A stretch of DNA of 64,000 bases from Egicoccus halophilus (lineage in GTDB: Bacteria; Actinomycetota; Nitriliruptoria; Nitriliruptorales; Nitriliruptoraceae), in contig NZ_CP036250.1 of assembly GCF_004300825.1 (NCBI RefSeq), positions 1,736,001-1,800,000 of the forward strand. Reading direction: 5' to 3'. The first letter of the stretch is position 1; each line of letters begins with the position of its first letter. This document shows positions 36,084 through 44,205 of this stretch, piece after piece. The translations under genes and the position numbers were made by a program. The notes beneath the pieces are model-generated. The model made no database searches. It worked only from the letters and a program-made list of their open reading frames with translations, and was not told where the DNA came from.

Positions 36084-37246
36084 AGCGTCAGCCCCGCGTC
36101 GTGCATCTCACCACCGTCGACATGTCGCTGGTGCTGTTGCTGCTCCCGCAACTCGTGGCCTTCCGTGAGGCCGGCTACGAGGTGATCGGGGTCTCGGCGC
36201 CCGGTCCGTACGTCACGCAACTCGAGGACGCCGGCATCCGCCACGTCGCGCTCGAAGGCTCGACACGCTCCGCAGACGTGCGGGCCGACCTCGTCGCCGC
36301 ACGTGAGTTCGTGCGGCTGTGCCGGCGCCTGCGCCCCGACCTCGTGCACACCCACAACCCGAAACCCGGCGTGTACGGCCGCATCGGCGCCCGGCTGGCC
36401 GGCGTGCCGCACGTCGTCAACACCGTCCACGGCCTGTACGCCCAGCCCGACGACGCCTGGCGGAAGCGGGCGGTCGTCTACGGACTCGAGCGCGCCGCCG
36501 CGACGTTCTCGGACGCCGAGCTGCTGCAGAACCCCGAGGACCTGCCGGTGCTGCGGCGGCTGCGCACGCCGGCACGCAAGCTGCAGGTGCTCGGCAACGG
36601 GGTCGACCTCGCCCGCTTCGACCTCGACCGGCTCGCACCGCAGCGCGCCGAGGTACGTCGTGAGCTCGGCGTCGGCGACAACGAGGTCGTCGTCGGTCTC
36701 GTCGGCCGGCTGGTGGCCGAGAAGGGCTACCGCGAGGTGTTCGAGGCGGCCCGGGCGCTGCGACACACCCACCCGCGGGTGCGGTTCGTGGTGGTGGGAC
36801 CGACCGACACCGACAAGCCGGACGCGATCACCACCGACGAGCTGGCTGCCGTGGCCGCCGCCACGGGTCTGCGCCACCTCGGCGCCCGGTCCGACGTCGA
36901 GCGGCTCTACCTGGCGATGGATCTGTACGTCCTCGCCTCGCATCGGGAGGGCTTCCCGCGTTCGGCGATGGAGGCCGCCGCGATGGGGCGTCCGGTGATC
37001 GCGACCGACATCCGCGGCTGCCGACAGGTCGTCGACCATGGCACCAACGGTGTGCTGGTCCCGGTCCGCGACCCGGTGGCGCTCACCGCGGCGATCGCCC
37101 GCCTCGCCGACGAGGCCATCCTGCGGGCTTCGATGGGGGCGGCCAGTCGGCGCAAGGCCGAGCGTGAGTTCGACGACCGCCGTCAGATCCGCGTCACCCT
37201 GGATGTCTACGAGCGGCTCCTCGGCGCACACGGCGGGTCGCGATGA
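36080..37246 (+). CDS. GT4-family glycosyltransferase (PglA/WbpX-like)
   Basis: 388 residues from GTG 36080 (GTGA overlap). VVHLTTVDMSLVLLLLPQL, then LVHTHNPKPGVYGRIGARLAGVPHVVNTVHGLYA is the signature of the GT4 branch that acts early on undecaprenyl-PP-linked HexNAc (PglA, CapM, WbpX types). Donor part: LVGRLVAEKGYREVF and SHREGFPRSAMEAAAMGRPVIATDIRGCRQVV. Being coupled to PglD- and PglC-like genes suggests it adds the second sugar to the primed lipid. That role is inferred. Confidence 0.87.
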   Translation: MKRQPRVVHLTTVDMSLVLLLLPQLVAFREAGYEVIGVSAPGPYVTQLEDAGIRHVALEGSTRSADVRADLVAAREFVRLCRRLRPDLVHTHNPKPGVYGRIGARLAGVPHVVNTVHGLYAQPDDAWRKRAVVYGLERAAATFSDAELLQNPEDLPVLRRLRTPARKLQVLGNGVDLARFDLDRLAPQRAEVRRELGVGDNEVVVGLVGRLVAEKGYREVFEAARALRHTHPRVRFVVVGPTDTDKPDAITTDELAAVAAATGLRHLGARSDVERLYLAMDLYVLASHREGFPRSAMEAAAMGRPVIATDIRGCRQVVDHGTNGVLVPVRDPVALTAAIARLADEAILRASMGAASRRKAEREFDDRRQIRVTLDVYERLLGAHGGSR

Positions 37247-37884
37247 GCGCCGGGGCGTCGCGCGTCGACGTGGTCGTGGTCGGCACGGGCGGGATGGGAC
37301 GCGAGGCCGCCGCCTGGGTGCACGACCTGTCCGGGCAGTACCGCCTGCTCGGCTTCGTCGACGACGCCGCACCGGCCACCACCGTCGCCGACCTGCCGGT
37401 CCTCGGCCCGCTCACTTGGCTGCAGGAGCACCCGCAGGTGCAGGCGGTCGTCGCCGTCGGCGCCCCGGCGACCCGGGCCGACATCGTTCAGCGCCTCGAC
37501 GCGTGGGGCGTCGACCTCGCGCAGGTCGTGCACCCCTCGAGCGTCGTCGGCCCGCGGGTCGAGCTGGGGGAGGGGACCATCGTCTGCCCCCAGGCCGTGC
37601 TGACCTGTGACATCCGGCTCGGCCGGGCCGTGATCGTCAACTACGGCGCCATGCTCGGACACGACGGCGTCGTCGGTGACCACGCGTTCCTCGCGCCCGG
37701 GGTGCATCTCGCCGGGAACGTCACGATCGAGGCCGGCGCCGACGTCGGGATCGGCGCGTCGGTCCGGCAGGGGATCACGATCGGCGCCGGCGCGGTCGTC
37801 GGCGCCGGTGCCGCCGTCGTCCGCGACGTCGCCCCGGCCACCACCGTCGTCGGTGTGCCCGCGCGACCCATCCGGCGAGGCTGA
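37243..37884 (+). CDS. Sugar O/N-acyltransferase, PglD/NeuD family
   Basis: 213 residues. N-terminal nucleotide-sugar-binding Rossmann-like domain (VDVVVVGTGGMGREAAAW), then a left-handed beta-helix of hexapeptide repeats from about 95. The catalytic base H140 lies in VNYGAMLGHDGVVGD, and APGVHLAGNVTIEAGADVGIGASV continues the helix. In UDP-bacillosamine synthesis this enzyme acetylates the 4-amino group of the UDP-sugar. ATGA overlap with the GT4 gene upstream; the phosphoglycosyltransferase starts 1 nt after its stop. Confidence 0.88.
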   Translation: MSAGASRVDVVVVGTGGMGREAAAWVHDLSGQYRLLGFVDDAAPATTVADLPVLGPLTWLQEHPQVQAVVAVGAPATRADIVQRLDAWGVDLAQVVHPSSVVGPRVELGEGTIVCPQAVLTCDIRLGRAVIVNYGAMLGHDGVVGDHAFLAPGVHLAGNVTIEAGADVGIGASVRQGITIGAGAVVGAGAAVVRDVAPATTVVGVPARPIRRG

Positions 37885-37885
37885 C

Positions 37886-38539
37886 GTGCGAGGCGAACGC
37901 TACGACCCCCTGAAGCGGCTGATCGACGTCGTCGGTGCCCTGATCGGGCTGGTCGTCCTCGCCCCGGTCATGGCCCTCGTCGCGGTGCGCGTCCGCCGCG
38001 AGATCGGCACGCCGGTGCTGTTCCGCCAGCAGCGCCCCGGACGGCACGCCCGGCAGTTCACGCTGCGCAAGTTCCGCACCATGACCGACGCCCGCGATGC
38101 CGGAGGCGACCTGCTGCCCGACCAGGCGCGGCTGACCCCGCTGGGACGGTTCCTGCGGGCGAGTTCTCTGGACGAGCTCCCCGAGCTGCTCAACGTCCTG
38201 CGCGGTGAGATGTCGCTGGTTGGCCCGCGGCCGCTGCTGCCCGAGTACCTCGACCGCTACACGCCGACGCAGGCGCGACGCCACGAGGTGCGTCCGGGGC
38301 TGACCGGCTGGTCGCAGGTCAACGGCCGCAACGACCAGACGTGGGAGGACAAACTCGCCCTCGACGTCTGGTACGTCGACCACCGCAGCCTGTGGCTCGA
38401 CGTCCGCATCGTCGTGCGCACCCTCGCCGTGGTCGTCACCCGTCGGGGCGTGTCGCTCGACGGGCACGCGACCACCATCCCGTTCCAGGGCGGCGTCGGA
38501 TCGACGCCGCCCGCCGACGACGAGGACGCCCGTGGCTGA
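37886..38539 (+). CDS. Small monotopic phosphoglycosyl transferase (PglC-like initiating enzyme)
   Basis: 217 residues from GTG 37886. A re-entrant hydrophobic segment at about 12-33 (LIDVVGALIGLVVLAPVMALV) precedes the catalytic core: RKFRTMTDARD, the Asp-Glu dyad D96-E97 in SLDELPELLNVLRGEMSLVGPRP, and RPGLTGWSQVNGRN. Transfers a phospho-sugar from a UDP-sugar to undecaprenyl phosphate, starting the repeat unit. The absence of the extra N-terminal helices of WcaJ/WbaP types points to a PglC-like enzyme. The pair with the PglD-like gene matches pgl-type loci. Confidence 0.92.
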   Translation: MRGERYDPLKRLIDVVGALIGLVVLAPVMALVAVRVRREIGTPVLFRQQRPGRHARQFTLRKFRTMTDARDAGGDLLPDQARLTPLGRFLRASSLDELPELLNVLRGEMSLVGPRPLLPEYLDRYTPTQARRHEVRPGLTGWSQVNGRNDQTWEDKLALDVWYVDHRSLWLDVRIVVRTLAVVVTRRGVSLDGHATTIPFQGGVGSTPPADDEDARG

Positions 38540-39491
38540 CGAACTCGAGGTCCGCGAGGCCGTCGACACCGACCTGCCGCAGCTGCTCGAGCTGCTGCAG
38601 TCGTCGCTCGGCTGGGTGCCCGACGCCCAGTACGCCGACTTCTACCACTGGAAGCACCATGACAACCCGTTCGGGCGCTCGCCGGCGTGGGTCGCGACCG
38701 ACGGCGATCGCATCGTCGGGCTGCGCGTGTGGTTGCGCTGGCGGTTCACCGACGGGGAACGGACGTGGGACGCCGTTCGGGCGGTCGACACGGCCACCCA
38801 TCCCGACCACCAGGGGCGGGGCATCTTCCGCCGCCTGACCACCTCCTCGCTCGAGGTGCTGCGCGAGCAGGGGGTGGCGCACGTCTTCAACACCCCCAAC
38901 GAGCAGTCCCGCCCCGGCTACCTCAAGATGGGTTGGCAGCAGGTCGGCAGGCTGCCGGTCGGCGTCCGCTTCCGTTCGCCGGCCGCCGCGCTCGGTGCCG
39001 TGCGGGCCCGGGTGCCCGCCGACAAGTGGTCGCTGCCCGCTACCGTCGGCGAGAGGGCCGCCGAGGTGCTGGCCGACGACGTGCGGCTCGGACGCCTGCT
39101 CGCGGCGACCCGCCTACGCGGTATCGCGACCGAGTTGTCGCCCGCGTTCCTGCGCTGGCGCTACGGCTTCGGCCCGTTGCACTACCGCGGACTGCAGGAG
39201 GACGACGGGCTGGTGCTGTTCCGGCTGCGCCGACGCGGGCCGGCGACCGAGTGCGTGGTCGGGCACCTGCTGGCCACCGACGACGCGGTCGCGGGTCGGT
39301 TGCTGCGCAGGATGGCCAGGGAGACGCGCGCCGACCAGGTGCTGCAGATCGCCGCCCGACCCCACCTGCGCGGTGGTTTCCTGCCGCTGTCCGGCGGTGG
39401 CCCGATCCTGACCTGGCGGGCGCTGGCCAGCACGCCGATGCCGCCGCTGGGGGCCTGGGACCTCACCATGGGTGACGTCGAGCTCTTCTGA
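38532..39491 (+). CDS. GNAT-family acetyltransferase
   Basis: 319 residues from GTG 38532, 8 nt inside the previous gene. The N-terminal GNAT domain has VDTATHPDHQGRGIFRRL with the acetyl-CoA loop QGRG at 94-97 and FNTPNEQSRPGYLKMGW, seen in GNAT proteins of polysaccharide loci. The C-terminal 170 residues (ELSPAFLRWRYGF, LHYRGLQ) look like a second, FemX-like half. May N-acetylate an amino sugar or decorate the glycan. Substrate unknown. Confidence 0.75.
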   Translation: MADELEVREAVDTDLPQLLELLQSSLGWVPDAQYADFYHWKHHDNPFGRSPAWVATDGDRIVGLRVWLRWRFTDGERTWDAVRAVDTATHPDHQGRGIFRRLTTSSLEVLREQGVAHVFNTPNEQSRPGYLKMGWQQVGRLPVGVRFRSPAAALGAVRARVPADKWSLPATVGERAAEVLADDVRLGRLLAATRLRGIATELSPAFLRWRYGFGPLHYRGLQEDDGLVLFRLRRRGPATECVVGHLLATDDAVAGRLLRRMARETRADQVLQIAARPHLRGGFLPLSGGGPILTWRALASTPMPPLGAWDLTMGDVELF

Positions 39492-39509
39492 CCTCGGAAA
39501 GGACCCGAT

Positions 39510-40334
39510 GTGGGCGCATTCGACCGGCTGACCGGCCCGCAGCTGCGGCGGGGGCTCAAGCATGGACTGGCGACGGTGCGCCGGCCAGCTGGCGGCCGGG
39601 GTCCCAGCGGCACGGTGGTGCTGATCTACCACCGGGTCGGTGGTGGAACGCCCGACGAGCGCGACCTCGCGCTCGCCGACTTCGAGGCCCAGGTCGCGGA
39701 GCTGGCGCGCCACCGCGTGGTCGCCCTCGACACCGCCCTCGACGAACTCGCCGCCGGCGACGACTCACCCAAGGTGGTGCTCACCTTCGATGACGGGTTC
39801 GAGGACGTCCACGCCGTCGCCTGGCCGTTGCTACGCGAGGCCGGCCTGCCGTTCACGCTCTACGTGACCACGGCCTACCTCGACGGGACGATGCACTGGC
39901 CTGGGTCGACCTCGAACCATCCCGGTCCGGCGCTGCGGTGGCGGCAGCTCGAGGAACTGGCCGCCTCACCGCTGGTCACGCTCGGCAACCACACCCACAC
40001 GCACGCCCGGCCCGAGGCGCTGACCGCCGAGGAGTTCGACACCTGCTCGGCGCTGCTGGAGGCCCGCCTCGGCGTCGTGCCCCAGCACTACTGCTTCACC
40101 TGGGGCGTGCCGGTGCCGGCGGCGAACGAGCTGCTGGCCGCCCGCTTCCGCTCCGCTGCGACCGGCATCGTCGGACTCAACCGTCCGGGCACCGATCCCC
40201 TCGGCCTCCACCGGGTCCCCGTCCGCGGCACCGATCCGCTGCCGTTCTTCCGCGCCAAGCTCGGCGGCGACCTCACCGTCGAACGTGCGTACGAGCGCGT
40301 CGTCCAGACCGCCAAACGCTTTGGCGCCGGCTGA
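39510..40334 (+). CDS. Polysaccharide deacetylase (NodB domain)
   Basis: 274 residues. NodB motif 1 TFDDGF at 92-97 (metal Asp and catalytic base) and motif 2 NHTHTH at 160-165 are present, as is the opening LIYHRVGG. The C-terminal metal/leaving-group motif is weaker. No signal peptide is visible, so it probably works in the cytoplasm or on a lipid-linked intermediate. The position in the operon suggests removal of an acetyl group from a HexNAc. Start ATG/GTG near 39510 with GGAAAGGA upstream. Confidence 0.82.
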   Translation: MGAFDRLTGPQLRRGLKHGLATVRRPAGGRGPSGTVVLIYHRVGGGTPDERDLALADFEAQVAELARHRVVALDTALDELAAGDDSPKVVLTFDDGFEDVHAVAWPLLREAGLPFTLYVTTAYLDGTMHWPGSTSNHPGPALRWRQLEELAASPLVTLGNHTHTHARPEALTAEEFDTCSALLEARLGVVPQHYCFTWGVPVPAANELLAARFRSAATGIVGLNRPGTDPLGLHRVPVRGTDPLPFFRAKLGGDLTVERAYERVVQTAKRFGAG

Positions 40335-40346
40335 CCGGCCCGAAGC

Positions 40347-40880
40347 TCAGCAGGCGCGGCGAAAGGTGATGGCGGCGGGGACGCCGGCGACCTCCTTCAG
40401 CCAGCGGGCGGTCCCGACGGACTGTCCTTCTGACCTCACGGCACCGACCACGGCGACGCGGTCGCCCAGGCACTGGCGGAACAGCAGCCGGGCCCGGGCC
40501 GTATGGAAATGAGAGGTGGCCACGGCAACGCGCTCCCACTGCCTTTCCTGCATCAGTTGACGCACGGCGACGGCCTCGCCTGCGGTGTTCTCCGGCTCGG
40601 GCATGATGCAGATCGCGCTTTGCGCGCAACGCCGCCCGAGTTGCTCACCGAAGTGTGCAGCGGAGGAGGACAGCACCAGTGTCGCGTCGTACTCCTCGGC
40701 CAGCGCAATCCCGAGCCGGGCGCGCTCACTGCCGGCGCCGCCGAGCACGATGACGGCGTCCGGGGCCTCGACTGCGTCGTTGTACGGAACGACCACGTAG
40801 ATCAGCACGCCAGCGACTGCCGCCATGAAGGCAGCAGCAACGACGCTGACTGGATGCCATCGCTGCGTGGTGGTCGTCAT
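40347..40880 (-). CDS. DUF218/YdcF-ElyC-family membrane-anchored protein
   Basis: 177 residues from ATG 40880, preceded by AGGAG. One N-terminal membrane segment (VSVVAAAFMAAVAGVLIYVVV), then the DUF218 core: DAVIVLGGAGSERARLGIALA, PEPENTAGEAVAVRQLM and ATSHFHTARARLLFRQCL. Members such as ElyC and SanA affect envelope polysaccharide and lipid-carrier metabolism. Convergent with the deacetylase 12 nt away. Family confident, function inferred. Confidence 0.8.
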   Translation of the reverse strand: MTTTTQRWHPVSVVAAAFMAAVAGVLIYVVVPYNDAVEAPDAVIVLGGAGSERARLGIALAEEYDATLVLSSSAAHFGEQLGRRCAQSAICIMPEPENTAGEAVAVRQLMQERQWERVAVATSHFHTARARLLFRQCLGDRVAVVGAVRSEGQSVGTARWLKEVAGVPAAITFRRAC

Positions 40881-40957
40881 CGCTCCTGGCCAGTCGACTC
40901 CTGTCCCGTCGCTGCCGAGGGGGTTCGAGGCACGGTCGGGCTCGGGGTGTGGCTCGC

Positions 40958-40963
40958 TACGAT
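40958..40963 (+). promoter_or_regulatory. TACGAT -10-like element
   Basis: GCTACGATGA lies 28 nt before the ATG of the zinc-ribbon gene, in the 110-nt divergent gap. It is close to the actinobacterial -10 consensus. Confidence 0.4.
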
Positions 40964-40990
40964 GACACACCTTGCAGTCGAGGAGAGCAT

Positions 40991-41314
40991 ATGGCCCGCG
41001 CGTCCGATTCGATGCCGATGTCTCCGGCGCGAATCCGCTGCTCGTGCGGGGCGATCCTGGCCGACTCGATCTCCGGCAGGTCCGTGGTGATCGACGGGGT
41101 GGAATACCAGTTCCGGCGCAGGAACGATCGCCTGGTCTGCCCCGACTGCGGGATCGCCCACCCCATGAAGAGCCTGCGCCCCGACAACACCGAAGGCGGC
41201 GCAGACACTCTGGAGCGTCGCCGCCGCGGGGATCGCGCAACCGACCTGGGGGACCAGGACGATGGCGGGTCGGCTGGGACCGTCGGTCCATCAGCGATTG
41301 CACCAGCGGGTTGA
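40991..41314 (+). CDS. Small zinc-ribbon-like protein
   Basis: 107 residues from ATG 40991, preceded by AGGAGAG. Two CxxC-type knuckles, CSCG and CPDCG, separated by about 30 residues (DSISGRSVVIDGVEYQFRRRNDRLV in part), suggest a Zn ribbon of rubredoxin or transcription-factor type. The C-terminal 45 residues are charged and probably disordered. Function unknown. It stands alone between the DUF218 gene and a long leader before the G8-domain gene. Confidence 0.6.
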   Translation: MARASDSMPMSPARIRCSCGAILADSISGRSVVIDGVEYQFRRRNDRLVCPDCGIAHPMKSLRPDNTEGGADTLERRRRGDRATDLGDQDDGGSAGTVGPSAIAPAG

Positions 41315-41570
41315 GGGGCTGGGGCTGACCTCAACGTCGAAGAGGTAGCCACGGCAGCGTCCTTCCTTCGGCGAGGCGAACTGCCACAGGAGGCCTGCCC
41401 GAGAGACACGGCCCGGCCTAGGGTCATGGCGCTAGTCCTCCTTCGCGTCTGCTCGCGGCCGAGTCGGTGCACTGGGCGCACCCTGAGTTGGGGGTTTTTT
41501 CTCGAACACTCAAGTGCCGCAGTTCACGCGTCGTCAGGGAGCCGGACACCCCCATCTCTGGATCTCAGCC
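41315..41570. other. 256-nt leader before the G8-domain gene, with one T-run
   Basis: No gene is seen. TTGGGGG followed by six T (41495-41500) is the only long T-run nearby; ACCC at 41480-41483 could pair weakly with GGGT to make a poor terminator or attenuator. CCTAGG near 41417 and GCTAG near 41431 are promoter-like. No known riboswitch was recognised. Confidence 0.3.
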
Positions 41571-44168
41571 ATGCCACGCGCTCTGCGCCGTACGGCCACG
41601 ACCATTCTCCTTCTGGTCGCGCTGCTGGCTGGCCTCTGGTCCGCCGCGCCGCAGCCGGCCGACGCCGCTACGGTCCGCATCACGGACAGCACCAGCGCGA
41701 CCTCCACGCGTGACGGGGTAGCGCTGACCATCAAGACGCCGCCGTTGACGCGACCGGGTGATCTCCTGCTCGCCATCGTCAGCGTCAAGGACGATCTGGC
41801 GGTGAGTGCTCCGGCCGGGTGGGCCCCTCTTCATCGCGAGGCGTTCGCGCGGGAGGTGACCCAATCCCTGTGGGTCCGCCGCGCGCAGGAGGGCGAGCCC
41901 GCCGCGCACACCTTCAACGGAGTCACCCGCGAAGCCAAGTCCGGCCTGATCCTCACGGTCGCCGGCGCCGCCAACGTCTCCACCTCTTCGCCGTCCAGCC
42001 GAGCGCTGGTCGGGGGCACGTCACCGATCGAGGTCCCCTCTCTCCGTGCCACGAAGCAGGGCTCGCTCCTTCTCGGCGCATACTCGGTCCACGCCGACGA
42101 GCTCATTCGGCTTCCGCAGTCGCTCGAAGACCGACGAAGCGTCACCGCCGGCATCAGTGTCGCCATCGGGGCGGAAGTCGTTCCGACGGCCTCGGACACC
42201 GGCTCGCGCACGGCGACGAGGTCACAGCGCGGCGGTGCCGTCGGTCGCCTCCTGCTGATCGAGCCGAGCGAAGGTCCCACGCCGACGCCGACGCCCACGC
42301 CGACGCCCACGCCGACGCACGATCACGAGCACGAAGAGCCGTCTCCGGCGCCGCTCGCCACGCAACGGTGGAGTGAGGCCGGCACGTGGCCGAGCCGCTC
42401 CATCCCGTCTGGGAACACCGACGTCAAGGTGACCGGTCACGTGGTCATCGACGGGCCCGCCCAGGCCGGGTCCGTGGTGGTGGAGCCCGGCGCGGTCCTC
42501 GAGTTCTCCGGCGGACATTCTGCGACGCTAGAAGTGAGTGGCAATGTCGAGATCCGCGGCACGCTGCGTATGAAGCCTGCTGGAGCAACTTCGACGCACG
42601 TCCTGCGCTTCGTCGGCGTCGACGAGTCCCGTTACGTCGGCGGCGGCCACCACGTGGTGGCGAGTGACGTAGGACTTTGGTTCAGCGGCGCTGGCAAGGC
42701 CGAGATCCGTGGCGCCGACGTGCTGCCCTGGACGCGTGCTTCCACGACCGTGGCCAAGGGAGCCCTCAACATCAGCCTGGAGCAGGCGCCGGCTGGCTGG
42801 CGCGTCGGCGACGAGATCGCCGTCGTCCCGACCGCCGCGCCGGGAGTCAGCGGTTTCAAGGACGGCTACAGCTACGCCCGCGTCTCCTCGATCTCCGGCA
42901 ACACCGTGCATCTCGACACGGCGACCAAATTCGATCATCCTCGCGTCGCGGGGCAGTGGGGCGCCGAGGTCATGAACCTCACGCGCAACGTCCGGATCGA
43001 GGGTACGCCGTCAGGTCGAGCGCATGTGCTGTTCAACCACACGAGCGGTTCCCAGGAGTTGCGTAACCTGCAACTTCGGCACCTCGGCCCGCGTCAGGCC
43101 ACCAGTGAGACCTACCGGTCCGGCAGCAGTTTCGTCCCGATCACCGCGAGTGTCACCGGCCGGTACCCCCTGCACTTCCACCACAATGGCGCTGGTTCGC
43201 GCGGAACCCTGGTCGAGAACGTCGTGGTACGTGATTCGGGCGGACGCGCTTTCGTCGCTCACGCGTCCGACGGCATCACCTTCCGGGGAACGATCGCCCA
43301 CGACGTCTTCGATACGCCGTACTGGTGGGACCGAACCACCGGCTGCTGTGGCCAGAACGCCCAATGGCAGCCCGGAAGCCTCTCGATCACCTATGAGCGA
43401 GCCATCGCGTCGTACGTGAAGGCCGATCCCCCGTTCCGTGGCTTCCGACTGTCGGGTTTTGAACTTGGCCACGGCAAGGACCTCAAGATCACCGACTCGG
43501 TCGCCGTCGGCGTACAGGGCAGTGTGCACGCAGCCGGTTTCAACTGGCCGGAAGGCGTTGTCAAGGAGTTCGACCCATCGCTCGAGGACCATTGGCAGTT
43601 CGAGCGAAACGTGGCTCACAACAACGCAATGAATGGCATTTTCGTCTGGCAGAACACCGATGATCGCCGCCACGTCATCGCGTCATCGATCCTGTACCAC
43701 AACGGACAAGACGGCATCAACCATGGTGCGTACTCGAACAATTATCAGTATCGAGGTCTGACGCTGCATGGCAACGGACGAAGTGGCGTCGAACTCCATG
43801 CCCAGGGTGGGATGCGGTTCGCGGACATCGTCTTCGACGGTGCGGGCGTGAGCGCGTTCGCCTTCCAAACGGCGAAACACCGCACGGATGCTGGCCCGAC
43901 CGTTGTCCAGAACGGCACCTTCCGCGGCTACCGGACTCGCGCGATCGCCTTCCTGGCTGCCGAACGGGTCCAGCTCGATGTCGTCAATCCGACGTTCGAG
44001 GGAGCACAGGGGACGTGGTTCCACCTGGCGAATCAGGTGCCGGAGTCGTCCGTCATCCGCGTCAAGCTCAAGGATGGATCGACCTTCCGGCTGCACCCCG
44101 TGTCCAGCAAGCGTGGCACCCTTGTCCCTGAGTGGAACGCCCGCCGAGAGGTGATCCCCAACTTCTGA
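41571..44168 (+). CDS. Secreted G8-domain, right-handed beta-helix protein (CEMIP/TMEM2-like architecture)
   Basis: 865 residues from ATG 41571, which gives a clean Sec signal peptide (RRTATTILLLVALLAGLW, cleavage near ADA-A). Domain order: a beta-sandwich-like region (about 34-230, GDLLLAIVSVKDDLAVSAPAGW), a Thr-Pro repeat linker (about 237-250) with a His/Glu-rich HDHEHEE, a G8 domain (about 265-390, starting RWSEAGTWPS-SIPSGNTDV), then parallel beta-helix repeats. The segment RYPLHFHHNG corresponds to the conserved YPIHFH-type motif that follows G8 in CEMIP-like proteins. Extracellular glycan binding or cleavage is likely. Lower GC bias in the last third than in its neighbours. Confidence 0.8.
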   Translation: MPRALRRTATTILLLVALLAGLWSAAPQPADAATVRITDSTSATSTRDGVALTIKTPPLTRPGDLLLAIVSVKDDLAVSAPAGWAPLHREAFAREVTQSLWVRRAQEGEPAAHTFNGVTREAKSGLILTVAGAANVSTSSPSSRALVGGTSPIEVPSLRATKQGSLLLGAYSVHADELIRLPQSLEDRRSVTAGISVAIGAEVVPTASDTGSRTATRSQRGGAVGRLLLIEPSEGPTPTPTPTPTPTPTHDHEHEEPSPAPLATQRWSEAGTWPSRSIPSGNTDVKVTGHVVIDGPAQAGSVVVEPGAVLEFSGGHSATLEVSGNVEIRGTLRMKPAGATSTHVLRFVGVDESRYVGGGHHVVASDVGLWFSGAGKAEIRGADVLPWTRASTTVAKGALNISLEQAPAGWRVGDEIAVVPTAAPGVSGFKDGYSYARVSSISGNTVHLDTATKFDHPRVAGQWGAEVMNLTRNVRIEGTPSGRAHVLFNHTSGSQELRNLQLRHLGPRQATSETYRSGSSFVPITASVTGRYPLHFHHNGAGSRGTLVENVVVRDSGGRAFVAHASDGITFRGTIAHDVFDTPYWWDRTTGCCGQNAQWQPGSLSITYERAIASYVKADPPFRGFRLSGFELGHGKDLKITDSVAVGVQGSVHAAGFNWPEGVVKEFDPSLEDHWQFERNVAHNNAMNGIFVWQNTDDRRHVIASSILYHNGQDGINHGAYSNNYQYRGLTLHGNGRSGVELHAQGGMRFADIVFDGAGVSAFAFQTAKHRTDAGPTVVQNGTFRGYRTRAIAFLAAERVQLDVVNPTFEGAQGTWFHLANQVPESSVIRVKLKDGSTFRLHPVSSKRGTLVPEWNARREVIPNF

Positions 44169-44171
44169 CCC

Positions 44172-44205
44172 GGTGGACGGGCAAGGGCCGACCCGGCCCG
44201 CCACC
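44172..44205 (+). terminator. Hairpin just after the G8-domain gene
   Basis: GGTGGACGGGC (44172-44182) pairs with GCCCGCCACC (44196-44205), with one bulged A, around a 13-nt loop. It begins 3 nt after the stop codon. No T-run. Confidence 0.5.

Noticed and set aside
41489-41500. Intrinsic terminator ending in six T
   Set aside because: The only available stem is about four base pairs (ACCC with GGGT), too weak to call as a terminator, and it lies upstream of the gene rather than after one.
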